Positions 29,238-38,635 of a DNA stretch of 64,000 bases are shown here, piece after piece (within the stretch, counting starts at the first letter, position 1; each line of letters opens with the position of its first letter). Under the pieces are notes generated by a model. The model ran no database searches. It was not told the DNA's origin and was given only the letters and a program-made list of their open reading frames with translations. The position numbers and the translations under genes were made by a program. The stretch comes from an uncultured Neomegalonema sp. (GTDB taxonomy: Bacteria; Pseudomonadota; Alphaproteobacteria; Rhodobacterales; Rhodobacteraceae): the NCBI GenBank assembly GCA_938008165.1, contig CALLLP010000008.1, positions 124,001-188,000 on the forward strand. The letters are read 5' to 3'.

Positions 29238-30818
29238 TCAATGCCGGAAATGGCGCATCCCGGTGAAGACCATCGCGAGGCCCGCCTCGTCGGCGGCGGC
29301 GATCACCTCCTCATCGCGCATCGATCCGCCCGGCTGAATCACCGCGCTCGCCCCCGCTTCGGCAGCGGTCAGCAGGCCATCCGCAAACGGGAAGAAGGCA
29401 TCCGATGCCACGACCGACCCGAGCGCGGGGGAATCGGCCATGCCTTCGGCTTCGGCAATATCCCCGGCCTTGCGCGCGGCGATACGGGTCGAATCCACCC
29501 GGCTCATCTGACCCGCGCCGATGCCCACTGTCGCGCGGTCTTTCGCATAAACGATGGCATTCGATTTTACATGCTTGGCCACGCGCCACGCGAATATGAG
29601 ATCCGCGATTTCCGCTTCGGTCGGCGCGCGCTTGGTGACACAGCGCAAATCCGCCGCCTCGATCCGCCCCGCATCCCGATCCTGCACCAGCAAGCCCCCG
29701 GCGACCGGCTTGATCAACCGCCCGCCCGCCAGAGGATCGGCCAGAGCGCCCGTCAGCATCAGGCGCAGGTTTTTCTTGGCCGCAAAGATCGCGCGGGCCT
29801 CGTCATCGGCATCGGGGGCGATGACGACTTCGGTGAAGATTTTCACGATCTCCGCCGCCGTCTCGCCATCGAGCGGCACATTGAGTGCGACGATCCCGCC
29901 GAACGCGGAGGTCGTATCCGTGCGATAGGCATGGCGATAGGCATCGATCAGCGATCCGCGCGTGGCCACGCCACAGGGATTCGCATGTTTGATAATCGCG
30001 CAAGTGACATCCGTTTCGGGCACGAATTCCGAGACCAGCTCGAAGGCCGCATCGGCATCGTTGATATTGTTGTAACTCAGCGCCTTGCCCTGCACGAGCC
30101 GCGCCGTCGCGACGCCGGGGCGCGCATCGCCCGTGCGGTAGAACGCCGCCGCCTGATGGGGGTTTTCGCCATAGCGAAGCGGGTGTTCCAGCGTACCCGC
30201 CTGCGCCACGCGCCGGGGCGTCTCGTCGCCGATCTGATGGGCATACCATGAGGCAATCGCCGCATCATAGGCCGCCGTCCGGGCATAGGCCCGCGCGGCC
30301 AGCGCCTGACGCCCTGCCGCATCGAAGCCGCCCCCGGCAATCGCCTCCAGAACCCCGGCATAGTCCCCGGTATCGACCACCACGGCGGTATGCTGCCAGT
30401 TCTTCGCCCCCGCCCGGATCATGGCAGGGCCGCCGATATCGATATTCTCGACGCAGGCCGCGAAATCACCGCCCCCCGCCACCGTCTCCTCGAAAGGGTA
30501 CAGCGTCACGACCAGCAGATCGATCCCAAGGATGCCATGGGCTTCCATCGCCTGTGCATGGCCGGGCACATCGCGCAGGGCCAGCAAGCCGCCATGAACC
30601 GCCGGATGCAGCGTCTTGACCCGCCCATCCATCATCTCGGGATAGCCGGTCAGCTCGGCGACATCACGCACGGGCAGGCCCGCATCAGCGATGGCGCGGG
30701 CCGTGCCCCCCGTCGAGACCAGCTCGATGCCGGTGTCATGCAGGGCACGGGCAAAATCGACCAAACCCTCCTTATCGGAAACCGACAGGAGCGCGCGGCG
30801 TACAGGGGTTCGGGTCAT
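29238..30818 (-). CDS. purH: Bifunctional AICAR transformylase/IMP cyclohydrolase
   Basis: It performs the last two steps of IMP synthesis. The ATG at 30818 has a GGAGG ribosome site and overlaps the upstream heparinase stop by 4 bp (ATGA). The N-terminal cyclohydrolase domain has [18 protein letters not shown] and [19 protein letters not shown]. The C-terminal transformylase has [49 protein letters not shown] and [10 protein letters not shown]. The length of 526 residues is normal. The overlap with a heparinase II/III-family gene recalls the Rhodobacterales arrangement. Confidence 0.96.
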   Translation of the reverse strand: MTRTPVRRALLSVSDKEGLVDFARALHDTGIELVSTGGTARAIADAGLPVRDVAELTGYPEMMDGRVKTLHPAVHGGLLALRDVPGHAQAMEAHGILGIDLLVVTLYPFEETVAGGGDFAACVENIDIGGPAMIRAGAKNWQHTAVVVDTGDYAGVLEAIAGGGFDAAGRQALAARAYARTAAYDAAIASWYAHQIGDETPRRVAQAGTLEHPLRYGENPHQAAAFYRTGDARPGVATARLVQGKALSYNNINDADAAFELVSEFVPETDVTCAIIKHANPCGVATRGSLIDAYRHAYRTDTTSAFGGIVALNVPLDGETAAEIVKIFTEVVIAPDADDEARAIFAAKKNLRLMLTGALADPLAGGRLIKPVAGGLLVQDRDAGRIEAADLRCVTKRAPTEAEIADLIFAWRVAKHVKSNAIVYAKDRATVGIGAGQMSRVDSTRIAARKAGDIAEAEGMADSPALGSVVASDAFFPFADGLLTAAEAGASAVIQPGGSMRDEEVIAAADEAGLAMVFTGMRHFRH

Positions 30819-32566
30819 TCGTCCTCCAACGGGGCGATGATGCGCCCGCTCATCCGTTTCAGCGCCCAGCGCACTTGTCCCTCGGTATCGCGCAGGGACG
30901 CCTCGATCACGATCTGTTTGCAGGTCACGGGCGGCACCGGGCCGGGAATATAGACGCTGTCCTCGACCGCCATCTTGCCGCCCGATTGCATCATCTGCCA
31001 CGTCTCGCCATCGGCCAGCGTGATCCGGGCCTTGCCATCCTCCAGCGCCACGGCCGCATCGGGGTGCAGGTGAAAGCGGATCGCGAAATGCGGGCCGTCC
31101 GGGCTTTTGCGCTTGGCGCGCGATCGTTCCAGCACCCGGCCCCCACCCTTGGCCAACGCCAGCGTATCCTCGCCGCGCAGGTCCATGCCATCGGCATCCA
31201 GAAAGAGCCGCCGGTAATGGATCAAACCATGGCGCGCAGCATAGCCGTCATGGGCCGCGAGCGCCCAGATGCCGCTATCGTCGCGTTGGCTCTGAAAATC
31301 GATGATCCGGGCACAGCGCCCAAGCCGCCGGAAGCGTGCCCCGGCCCGATCCTCGAATTCACAGGGCGAGCGTTCGGCCACGGTCAGGGTTGAATGGGCC
31401 GCCGATGCCCGGCATGGCCCTTCCCATTCTGCGCCCAGATGCACGCCCGAACCGCAATTGACGATGATCCGCTGTCCACCCGACGCAAAGGAAAGCGCCA
31501 ATGGAGCCGCATGAGAGCGCCGCGCATACGGTCCCTCCGCCGGTGTTCCCGCATCCAGAACCGCCGCGATGCCCCCCGCCGCAAGGCGCAGATAGCCGGT
31601 ATCGGGGGCCTGTTCCGGCGCGGGGCGGGCTTCGTCCGATTCGACCAGCACGAGATTGACGAGCGCCTCGTCCTCTTCTCGCCCCCCATGGAACATCGCC
31701 AGCCCCCCCGCACCCATCCGCATCATCCGCAATATCGGAGCGGCACGCTCGATCACGGGGGTCAGGGCACCGGCCAGCGCACCCTCGCCCGCCGATTTCA
31801 GGTCTTCGCGCAATTGCACAAGCCCCTGAAGAATCGCGAGCAAATCCGAAGGGTTGCGACTGCGCGGCCCGCCATCGGGCGCAAGGCATGTCTTCGCTGC
31901 GGCCAGCACATCCTCCAGCGCCGGTTTCAGCAATCCGTCTTCACCCGCGACGCACAGACCCACATAAGCCGTCCCAAGGGCCGCGCGCAGGCGGTCACGG
32001 GGGAGCGCCTCGCCCATCGCCGTCTTGCGAAGATAGCGCCCCTGCGCGGCCAGCGAACGGAACAAGTCGCTGCGATAGACATGCTCGGCGTTTTCCGTCA
32101 GCAGGCTGGCATTCAGGCACCATGCAACCACCCGGTCGCCGACCACCGGCGGTCGCCAAGCGAACCCGCCCGCATTGCCATGCCGGTGCAGCCAGCCATC
32201 GGTCATCTTGCGCACGGCCTTGCGCGCCGCCTCGCCATCCGCCGCGCGGAAATGGTCGAGCCAGCCAAAACCGTGCAGCGCCTCGGCCCAGGCCGATGAC
32301 GGCGCATCGACCCGCCAAGGGTCGCCCCGCTCCACCCGCGCGGAGGCACCCGCAAAGGTGAACTGTCCCCTCAGCAATGCAGCGGCCCTCTCCGGCTCGC
32401 CGACGATCAGGCTTTGCGGCTTGAATGAAAAACTATCGGGCACGGTACCGCGCGCCGTGATTCGCCGCGTGATCCCGGCTTTCCAGCCATCGCGAAAACG
32501 TAAGACTGCACGACGGGACAGCCCGCCCGCATGTCTGGGATCATCCGTCGGATTTCCCTGCGGCAT
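30815..32566 (-). CDS. Heparinase II/III family protein
   Basis: A 583-residue protein with an N-terminal alpha/alpha toroid-like half ([44 protein letters not shown]) and a C-terminal beta-sandwich half of the Heparinase_II_III type ([64 protein letters not shown]). Characterised relatives are polysaccharide lyases acting on uronic acid polymers. No signal peptide is apparent, so the role and location are uncertain. It overlaps purH by 4 bp and lies 61 bp downstream of the CBS-GGDEF gene. Confidence 0.85.
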   Translation of the reverse strand: MPQGNPTDDPRHAGGLSRRAVLRFRDGWKAGITRRITARGTVPDSFSFKPQSLIVGEPERAAALLRGQFTFAGASARVERGDPWRVDAPSSAWAEALHGFGWLDHFRAADGEAARKAVRKMTDGWLHRHGNAGGFAWRPPVVGDRVVAWCLNASLLTENAEHVYRSDLFRSLAAQGRYLRKTAMGEALPRDRLRAALGTAYVGLCVAGEDGLLKPALEDVLAAAKTCLAPDGGPRSRNPSDLLAILQGLVQLREDLKSAGEGALAGALTPVIERAAPILRMMRMGAGGLAMFHGGREEDEALVNLVLVESDEARPAPEQAPDTGYLRLAAGGIAAVLDAGTPAEGPYARRSHAAPLALSFASGGQRIIVNCGSGVHLGAEWEGPCRASAAHSTLTVAERSPCEFEDRAGARFRRLGRCARIIDFQSQRDDSGIWALAAHDGYAARHGLIHYRRLFLDADGMDLRGEDTLALAKGGGRVLERSRAKRKSPDGPHFAIRFHLHPDAAVALEDGKARITLADGETWQMMQSGGKMAVEDSVYIPGPVPPVTCKQIVIEASLRDTEGQVRWALKRMSGRIIAPLEDE

Positions 32567-32627
32567 CGTTGGCCGCCTCTCTGCTCTGTTTGCCCTGAAA
32601 GGAAATTAAGCGTTCAGAGCCGACTTG

Positions 32628-33677
32628 TCACGCCTCGCTTGAAGAAGTCGGAGCAATCATGGGCCGGTCCGACAATCGGCGAGCCGGGATGAGGCGGCAC
32701 GTCTCAGTTTGCGCGGCCACAGCCTGCGATGCGGCGGCCCCATCCGGGGAAAATCGCTCGCTCGTGCCGCCCACGATCCGATCCCGTCCAGCCTCTTTCG
32801 CCTCGTAAAGAAACGCATCGGCGCATCCGATAATCGTTTTCGCATCCTCATCCGCGGCGGTGGTCTCATAGATACCGAAACTCGCCGTGAAATGGACAGG
32901 CCCCGCATCGGTGAAGACCACCGATTGTCGCATCGCCGCAATCAGCCGCTCGCCCATGATCCTTGCGCCCTGAAGGGCGGTATTGGGGCACAGGATCGCG
33001 TATTCCTCGCCGCCGAGACGGCCAATCACATCGTAGATCCGGCATTGGGCCTTCAGCAGATCCGCCACGGCGCGGATCACCTGATCCCCGACATTATGGC
33101 CATAGGTGTCATTGATCGTCTTGAAGTGATCGATATCGATCATGATGAGCGAAAGCGAGGTGGCAAACCGGGTACGGCGATTGATCTCCTTGTCCAGCGC
33201 CGCCATGAAATGACGCCGGTTGGACAGGCCCGTCAGGTAATCGGTCAGAACCTGCGTCTGAAGCCATTGATAGGCGAGCGTAAAATCCCGAAGGCTGAGC
33301 ACTGAGGCCAGCGTGCCTTGATCCAGTACCGGGATATGGCGAATTCTGCACTCGCTCATCATGCTTAGAATTTCGATGACCCCGTCATTCACGTCGCAGG
33401 TAATCACATCCCTTGTCATGATCTCCCGCACTTGGCGCACCGCAAGGTCTTGGGGGAAATCGATGAGATTACGCGCCAGATCGCGTTCCGAGACGACCCC
33501 GTCGATCTCGCCATCCTCGGTCAGCACGATCAGAACGCCGATATTTTCGCGTTCCAGAATCCGGGCCATGTCGAGCAATGTGCAATCAGCCTGCACGCTC
33601 TTGATATCAGTACGGGCCTTGTGAGGCAGAAGGTCGGAAATAATCATATTCTGTGCCCGGTCATTCTGGATCACCAT
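32628..33677 (-). CDS. Diguanylate cyclase with tandem CBS domains
   Basis: It should make cyclic di-GMP from two GTP. Two CBS domains occupy about residues 14-135 (DLLPHKARTDIKSVQADCTL then REIMTRDVITCDVNDGVIEI) and would bind an adenosyl ligand as a sensor. The GGDEF domain spans about residues 143-305, with LTDYLTGLSNRRHFMAAL, IDIDHFKTINDTYGHNVGDQ and the active site as GGEEY at 222-226. An RxxD inhibitory site, RIYD at 213-216, lies exactly five residues before it, so product inhibition is likely. No membrane segment is seen. The ATG at 33647 is an alternative start. The gene is divergent from the FAD/Fe-S dehydrogenase. Confidence 0.93.
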   Translation of the reverse strand: MVIQNDRAQNMIISDLLPHKARTDIKSVQADCTLLDMARILERENIGVLIVLTEDGEIDGVVSERDLARNLIDFPQDLAVRQVREIMTRDVITCDVNDGVIEILSMMSECRIRHIPVLDQGTLASVLSLRDFTLAYQWLQTQVLTDYLTGLSNRRHFMAALDKEINRRTRFATSLSLIMIDIDHFKTINDTYGHNVGDQVIRAVADLLKAQCRIYDVIGRLGGEEYAILCPNTALQGARIMGERLIAAMRQSVVFTDAGPVHFTASFGIYETTAADEDAKTIIGCADAFLYEAKEAGRDRIVGGTSERFSPDGAAASQAVAAQTETCRLIPARRLSDRPMIAPTSSSEA

Positions 33678-33839
33678 ACGGCATCAAGTTTAAGAAACTA
33701 CCACATGCCGTCATCGGGCGCAGGAAAGCTGAAAAATCGACTGGAACCGATGCTCCTGCCTGCGCCATCCTAGCGCTTGCGATGTGGCGGGTTTCGCCTG
33801 ACTATAGGCGTCTTGCCGATCGTTTGAGCGGATGACTTC

Positions 33840-36707
33840 ATGCCCGACACGCCCCAGCCCGACCGCCCCGATTACGACCGACTTGCCGACCGGATCGAGG
33901 GGGAGGTCCTGCATCATCTGTTCGACCGGGGGCGATACGCGACGGATGCCTCGATCTATCAAATCCTGCCCCGCGCCGTCGTCGTGCCGAAACGGTGGGA
34001 GGACGTCGAAGCGGTTCTGGATTTCGCCCGCGAACAGGGTGTGCCGGTCTTGCCGCGCGGCGGGGGCACCTCGCAGGCAGGCCAGACGATCAACGACGCT
34101 ATCGTCATCGATTTCTCGAAACACCTGAATCGCGTGCTCGAATATGACCCCGCCAGCCGCGAGGCGGTGGTCGAACCGGGAATCGTGCTTGATCAATTCA
34201 ACGCCGCCGCACGCAAAGATGGCCTGTGGTTTCCCGTCGATGTCTCGACCGCCTCGCGCGCCACGATTGGCGGGATGGCGGCGAATAATTCCTGCGGGTC
34301 ACGGTCGCTGCGCTATGGCACGATGCGCGACAATACGCTGGCCCTGACCGCAATGATGGCCGATGGCGCGGTGCACCGCTTTGGTCCGGTCGACCCGGAG
34401 AAAACCGATCCGCTGACGGCGGAGATGCTGGCGCTGGGCGCGCGGGAAGCCGAGGAGATCGCCGCGCGTTTTCCGGCGGTTCAACGGCGGGTCGGCGGAT
34501 ATAATATCGACGCGCTGACCCCCGGTCATGTCCCCAACAATATGGGCCATCTGCTCGTCGGCTCCGAAGGCACCCTCGCAATCACCCGCGATATTCGCAT
34601 CCGCCTGTCGCCCGTTCTGGCGCGCAAGACGCTGGGGGTCTGTCATTTCCCAACCTTCCGCGACGCGATGGACGCCGCCCAGCATATCGTTCCGCTTGGC
34701 CCGGTTGCCGTTGAGCTGGTCGATCACAACATGATCGCATTGGGCCGCGATATTCCACAGTTCCGACCCATCGTGAATGAATTCGTGCGCGGTGACCCCG
34801 CCGCCCTGCTGCTGGTCGAATTCGCCGAGGACGACCCGGCGGAAAACCGCGCGCGGCTGACGGCTCTGAGTGCGGTCATGGGCGATTTGGGATTCTCATG
34901 GACCGGCCCGCGCATCGGCGGGGTGGTCGAGGCGCAAGACCCCGCTTTTCAGGCCCGCATCTGGGGGGTGCGCACACAGGGTCTGAATATCATGATGTCG
35001 ATGCGCACGGAGGGCAAACCCGTCTCCTTCGTCGAGGATTGCGCGGTCGCCTTGCCCGATCTGGCCGCATTCACCGATCGGCTGACCGGCGTTTTCAGGA
35101 AGCATGGCACGGATGGCACATGGTATGCCCATGCCTCCGTCGGCCTGCTGCATGTGCGCCCTGTGCTGAACCTCAAGGAAGAGCTGGGCGCACAACAACT
35201 GCGCGCCATCGCCGAAGAAGCCTTCGACATCGTGGCCGAGTACAAAGGCTCGCATTCCGGCGAGCATGGTGACGGGATCGTCCGGTCTGAATTTCATGAA
35301 AAGATGTTCGGTCCCCGTATTCTGCGCGCTTTCGAGGCCGTAAAAGACCGCTTCGACCCGGAGGGCCTGCTCAATCCCGGCAAGATCGTCCGGGCGCCGA
35401 AGATGGATGACCGCAGCCTCTTTCGCACGGCCCCCGGCTATACCCGCTCGACCCGCGACACGGTATTCGACTGGAGCGACTGGCCCGGTGGCCTGACCGG
35501 GGCGGCGGAGATGTGCAACAATAACGGCGCCTGCCGAAAGCTCTCCGGCGGGGCGATGTGCCCGTCCTACCGCGCGACCCGCAACGAGCGCGACCTGACC
35601 CGTGGCCGCGCCAATACCCTGCGCCTTGCCCTGACCGGGCAATTGGGCGCAGAGGCGTTCACCTCGGATGCCATGGCCGAGACCATGGCATTGTGCGTTT
35701 CGTGCAAGGCCTGCAAACGCGAATGCCCGATGTCGGTCGATATGGCAAAGATGAAGATCGAGGTACAGGCAGCCCGCGCCGCCAAGCACGGCTATTCCCT
35801 GCGCGACCGTCTGGTCGGCCATCTGCCCCGCTATGCGCCGCATCTGTCGCGGATGCCGTGGCTGGCCAATGCCCGCGACCGGGTGCCCGGCCTTGCCGCC
35901 CTGTCCGAGCGGATGGCGGGGTTTTCGGCGTCGCGGCGATTGCCTCGCTGGCACAAACCGGCCCGCGCGCCCGCCCCCGTGAAGGCCGATGTGTTGCTGT
36001 TCGCCGATACCTTCAACCGCTATTTCGAGCCGGACACCATCATCGCCGCCCGCAAGGTGATGGGGGCAATGGGCCTGACGGTGGGGGAGATCGGCGATCC
36101 GGGTCAGCGGCCCCTGTGCTGTGGACGCACCTATCTGTCGGCAGGCATGGTCGAGCACGCGGTACAGGAAATGACACGCAGCATCGCCGCCTTTCACGCG
36201 GCCCTCAGCGCCGGAACCCCCATTGTCGGGCTGGAGCCATCCTGTGTGCTCACCTTCCGCGACGAGGCCCCGCGTCTGATCGAGGGATGGACCGAGGAAA
36301 TGGGCGCGCAGATCCAGACTTTCGAAGAATTCATCGATGCCCGCAACCCTGACCTGCCCCTCGTGCCCATCACCGCGAAAAAAGCCCTGCTGCACGGCCA
36401 TTGCCATCAGAAAGCCGCCGATATCATGGGGCCGGTCCAGCGGACCCTCGCCCGTATTCCAGAGCTGGAGGTGGATCTGATCGACAGTTCCTGCTGTGGC
36501 ATGGCCGGGGCATTCGGGTATCAGGCGGAAACGCGCGATGTCTCGCTCGCGATGGCCGAATTGTCCCTCGCCCCCACGATCCGCGCCGCCAGCCCCGACA
36601 CCATCGTCATCGCCAGCGGCACCTCATGCCGCCATCAGATCGCCGATACGGCCCATCGCTCTGCGCGGCATGTCGCCCATGTCCTCGCGGAAGCGATTGC
36701 CCCTTGA
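33840..36707 (+). CDS. FAD-linked oxidase/Fe-S oxidoreductase fusion (D-2-hydroxyacid dehydrogenase type)
   Basis: A 955-residue fusion. The N-terminal PCMH FAD-binding domain (about residues 45-270) has VLPRGGGTSQAGQTINDA and SRATIGGMAANNSCGSRSLR. The GlcD-type C-terminal domain follows, with GSHSGEHGDGIVRSEFHEKM. Next are a cysteine-containing segment from about residue 557 (MCNNNGACRKLSGG then AMCPSYRATRNERD) and the ferredoxin-like CVSCKACKRECP near 618-630. Two CCG motifs close the protein (RPLCCGRTYLS near 760, SSCCGMAGAFGY near 884). This is the layout of quinone-linked D-lactate, glycolate or D-2-hydroxyglutarate dehydrogenases with both subunits joined. The substrate is not readable from sequence. 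It is likely membrane-associated through the electron-transfer half. Confidence 0.92.
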   Translation: MPDTPQPDRPDYDRLADRIEGEVLHHLFDRGRYATDASIYQILPRAVVVPKRWEDVEAVLDFAREQGVPVLPRGGGTSQAGQTINDAIVIDFSKHLNRVLEYDPASREAVVEPGIVLDQFNAAARKDGLWFPVDVSTASRATIGGMAANNSCGSRSLRYGTMRDNTLALTAMMADGAVHRFGPVDPEKTDPLTAEMLALGAREAEEIAARFPAVQRRVGGYNIDALTPGHVPNNMGHLLVGSEGTLAITRDIRIRLSPVLARKTLGVCHFPTFRDAMDAAQHIVPLGPVAVELVDHNMIALGRDIPQFRPIVNEFVRGDPAALLLVEFAEDDPAENRARLTALSAVMGDLGFSWTGPRIGGVVEAQDPAFQARIWGVRTQGLNIMMSMRTEGKPVSFVEDCAVALPDLAAFTDRLTGVFRKHGTDGTWYAHASVGLLHVRPVLNLKEELGAQQLRAIAEEAFDIVAEYKGSHSGEHGDGIVRSEFHEKMFGPRILRAFEAVKDRFDPEGLLNPGKIVRAPKMDDRSLFRTAPGYTRSTRDTVFDWSDWPGGLTGAAEMCNNNGACRKLSGGAMCPSYRATRNERDLTRGRANTLRLALTGQLGAEAFTSDAMAETMALCVSCKACKRECPMSVDMAKMKIEVQAARAAKHGYSLRDRLVGHLPRYAPHLSRMPWLANARDRVPGLAALSERMAGFSASRRLPRWHKPARAPAPVKADVLLFADTFNRYFEPDTIIAARKVMGAMGLTVGEIGDPGQRPLCCGRTYLSAGMVEHAVQEMTRSIAAFHAALSAGTPIVGLEPSCVLTFRDEAPRLIEGWTEEMGAQIQTFEEFIDARNPDLPLVPITAKKALLHGHCHQKAADIMGPVQRTLARIPELEVDLIDSSCCGMAGAFGYQAETRDVSLAMAELSLAPTIRAASPDTIVIASGTSCRHQIADTAHRSARHVAHVLAEAIAP

Positions 36708-36779
36708 ACGCGGTGCCCATCACATCACCGTAACAGTTTCGGCCCATTGAGGTCTTATTTCACCACCAAAAGTGATCCC

Positions 36780-37457
36780 ATGAAAACACTTGCTTGCGCC
36801 TTTGCCCTTTCGACCCTCATCGCCTCTCCCGTTCTGGCGCAATGTGTGCCCATCGAGACCGGGTTACCCGGCTGGGAACGGCTCGATTTCGATGATCTCA
36901 CGCCGAATAGCTGGGCAGAAGACGACGGAGCGCTCGTCGCGTCCTCCAATGCCAGCGCATCGATGCTCTATACCGCCGTCGCGCCCACGACCGCACCGAT
37001 CCTGACATGGCGCTGGCGAGTGGATGATGCCGTGCCCGCCACCGATTTGACCCGCAAGGGAGGCGACGATCGGTCGCTGGCCCTCACGATCGGCTTTGCC
37101 TACGATTCGGCCAATGCCTCGATGGGCGAGCGGATGAAGCGCGTTCTGGTAGAAAGCGTCGCGGGAGCCGATGCGCCGGGGCGGATCATCGATTTCGTCT
37201 GGGGCGGCAACCAACCGGCCGGAACCCGGATCGAAAGCCCCTATTCCGGCAATGCAGCACGGATCGTGGTTCGCCGCAGCGCTACCCATCCCAGCGGCGA
37301 ATGGGAAACCGAACGTGTCAACCTTGCCGACCTTTATACCGAGCTATGGGGAAGTGCCCCCTCCCCCGTCAGCCGGATCGCCCTGTTTATCGACACCGAT
37401 GATACCGGCGGCACAGGCCAGTCACGGATTTCTGATATCTGTTTTTCGCATTCCTAA
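36780..37457 (+). CDS. DUF3047-family periplasmic protein
   Basis: A 225-residue protein with a signal peptide (MKTLACAFALSTLIASPVLA). I started it at the ATG at 36780, which opens the signal peptide directly. The mature part has the DUF3047 features I recall: WRWRVDDAVPATDLTRKGGD, RSLALTIGFAYD, ESPYSGNAARIVVRR and SRIALFIDTDDTGGTGQSRI. The fold is predicted to be a beta-sandwich of carbohydrate-binding type; no function is known. It follows the FAD/Fe-S dehydrogenase by 72 bp. Confidence 0.82.
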   Translation: MKTLACAFALSTLIASPVLAQCVPIETGLPGWERLDFDDLTPNSWAEDDGALVASSNASASMLYTAVAPTTAPILTWRWRVDDAVPATDLTRKGGDDRSLALTIGFAYDSANASMGERMKRVLVESVAGADAPGRIIDFVWGGNQPAGTRIESPYSGNAARIVVRRSATHPSGEWETERVNLADLYTELWGSAPSPVSRIALFIDTDDTGGTGQSRISDICFSHS

Positions 37458-37578
37458 TTCGTTTAAGAAAGCCGTTAAACGTTTGTTAAATAAAAATCTT
37501 GTTTTAGAGGGAACGATTTTTTTCCGAGTTCGTTACGCAGATATTCAGTGAACAGAACATCGGTTGGGAGTGGTAGAA

Positions 37579-37779
37579 ATGAGTGACCAAAATGACTCTA
37601 TCTTGGATTTATCCGACACGTATATCAGCCCCTACCTGATGCGCCCGCTCAGGACGTATGAGCAAGCGTTGAGCGATATCGCTGCCGCAAAAAACCGGTG
37701 CGGGATTGTAAAGCTTTTCGCCGATGTCGCCCCTGTTTCCAGAAACGATACCGAGCGGAAATCCAATATCGCCGCCTGA
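37579..37779 (+). CDS. Small hypothetical protein, 66 residues
   Basis: The ATG at 37579 is preceded by a good GGGAG ribosome site, and the protein reads MSDQNDSILDLSDTYISPYL and then MRPLRTYEQALSDIAAAKNR. No family is recognised, and there is no signal peptide or membrane segment. The charged, helix-prone middle (residues 20-45) contains the only cysteine. The 120 bp upstream are strikingly AT-rich for this genome, with several T- and A-runs, consistent with a promoter region. It lies just before the rlmB gene. Expression is likely but not proven. Confidence 0.6.
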   Translation: MSDQNDSILDLSDTYISPYLMRPLRTYEQALSDIAAAKNRCGIVKLFADVAPVSRNDTERKSNIAA

Positions 37780-37843
37780 AATCGCCCCATGAATCGCTTG
37801 CGCGGGATTGCGCGCATGGCCGCCAGCGCATACCACCGCGCGG

Positions 37844-38635
37844 ATGCATAAGAAATACACCAGTAAAAAGAAGACAAGCGCGTCCTTTGGCGATGACGGG
37901 CGCTATTGGATGTTCGGCATCCATGCCGTGCGCGACGGGCTGAATAACCCTCGCCGCCGCAAACATCGCCTCATCCTCACCCGTAATGCCGCGAACCAGC
38001 TTCAAGACGCCATCGCCATAGCGGGCATCGAGCCGGAAATCTGCGATGCGCGGCGTTTCTCTGCCCCGCTCGATCCGGTCTCCGTCCACCAAGGGGCGGC
38101 GCTGGAGACCGAAGCACTGGACTGGGGCGATGTCAGCGCCCTGTGCCCCCCCGAAGATGGCCGTATCGTTTTGCTGCTCGACCGGGTAAGCGATCCGCAT
38201 AATGTCGGCGCGATCCTGCGCTCGGCTGAGGTGTTCGGGGCCAGCGCCGTTATCGCGCCGCTGCGCCATTCCGCCCCGGAAAGCGGCGCATTGGCCAAGG
38301 CCGCAAGCGGCGCGCTAGAGCGACAACCCTATCTGCGCGTGCGCAACCTCGCCGATTCGATGCAAAGCCTGCAAAAAGACGGATACGCCCTGATCGGCCT
38401 TGCCGGTGAGGCGGATCGGGATATCGGACCCGCGATCGCGCGCACGGGAACCGCCCCCCTTGGCCTCGTCTTGGGCGCGGAAGGGCCGGGATTGCGCGAG
38501 CGTACGCGCGAAACCTGCGACATGCTCGCGCGCATCCCATCGGCGGCCAATTTCGCCTCGCTCAACGTCTCGAATGCAGCCGCCGTGGCGCTATTCGCCG
38601 CCAATAACCATATCCGAAGCCAGACCGAGCAGTGA
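37844..38635 (+). CDS. rlmB: 23S rRNA (guanosine-2'-O-)-methyltransferase of the RlmB/SpoU family
   Basis: A SPOUT methyltransferase that methylates a ribose 2'-OH in RNA, with G2251 of 23S rRNA as the known RlmB target. I took the ATG at 37844 (MHKKYTSKKKTSASFGDDG) because the N-terminal substrate-binding domain begins with YWMFGIHAVRDGLNNP. The catalytic knot has LLDRVSDPHNVGAILRSAEV, GLVLGAEGPGLRERTRE and IPSAANFASLNVSNAAAVAL. The length of 263 residues is usual. Its last 45 bp overlap the convergent ppx/gppA gene tail to tail. TrmH-type tRNA targets cannot be excluded. Confidence 0.9.
   Translation: MHKKYTSKKKTSASFGDDGRYWMFGIHAVRDGLNNPRRRKHRLILTRNAANQLQDAIAIAGIEPEICDARRFSAPLDPVSVHQGAALETEALDWGDVSALCPPEDGRIVLLLDRVSDPHNVGAILRSAEVFGASAVIAPLRHSAPESGALAKAASGALERQPYLRVRNLADSMQSLQKDGYALIGLAGEADRDIGPAIARTGTAPLGLVLGAEGPGLRERTRETCDMLARIPSAANFASLNVSNAAAVALFAANNHIRSQTEQ

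Noticed and set aside
33678-33839. Phage or IS junction between the GGDEF and dehydrogenase genes
   Set aside because: No inverted or direct repeats and no transposase remnant; it is an ordinary divergent promoter gap.
34896-36407. A 503-codon frame opposite the FAD/Fe-S dehydrogenase
   Set aside because: Antisense of a gene with complete Fe-S and FAD motifs.
37745-37843. Possible tRNA before rlmB
   Set aside because: GC-rich text with GCGCG repeats but no TTCGA-type T-loop or anticodon arm.
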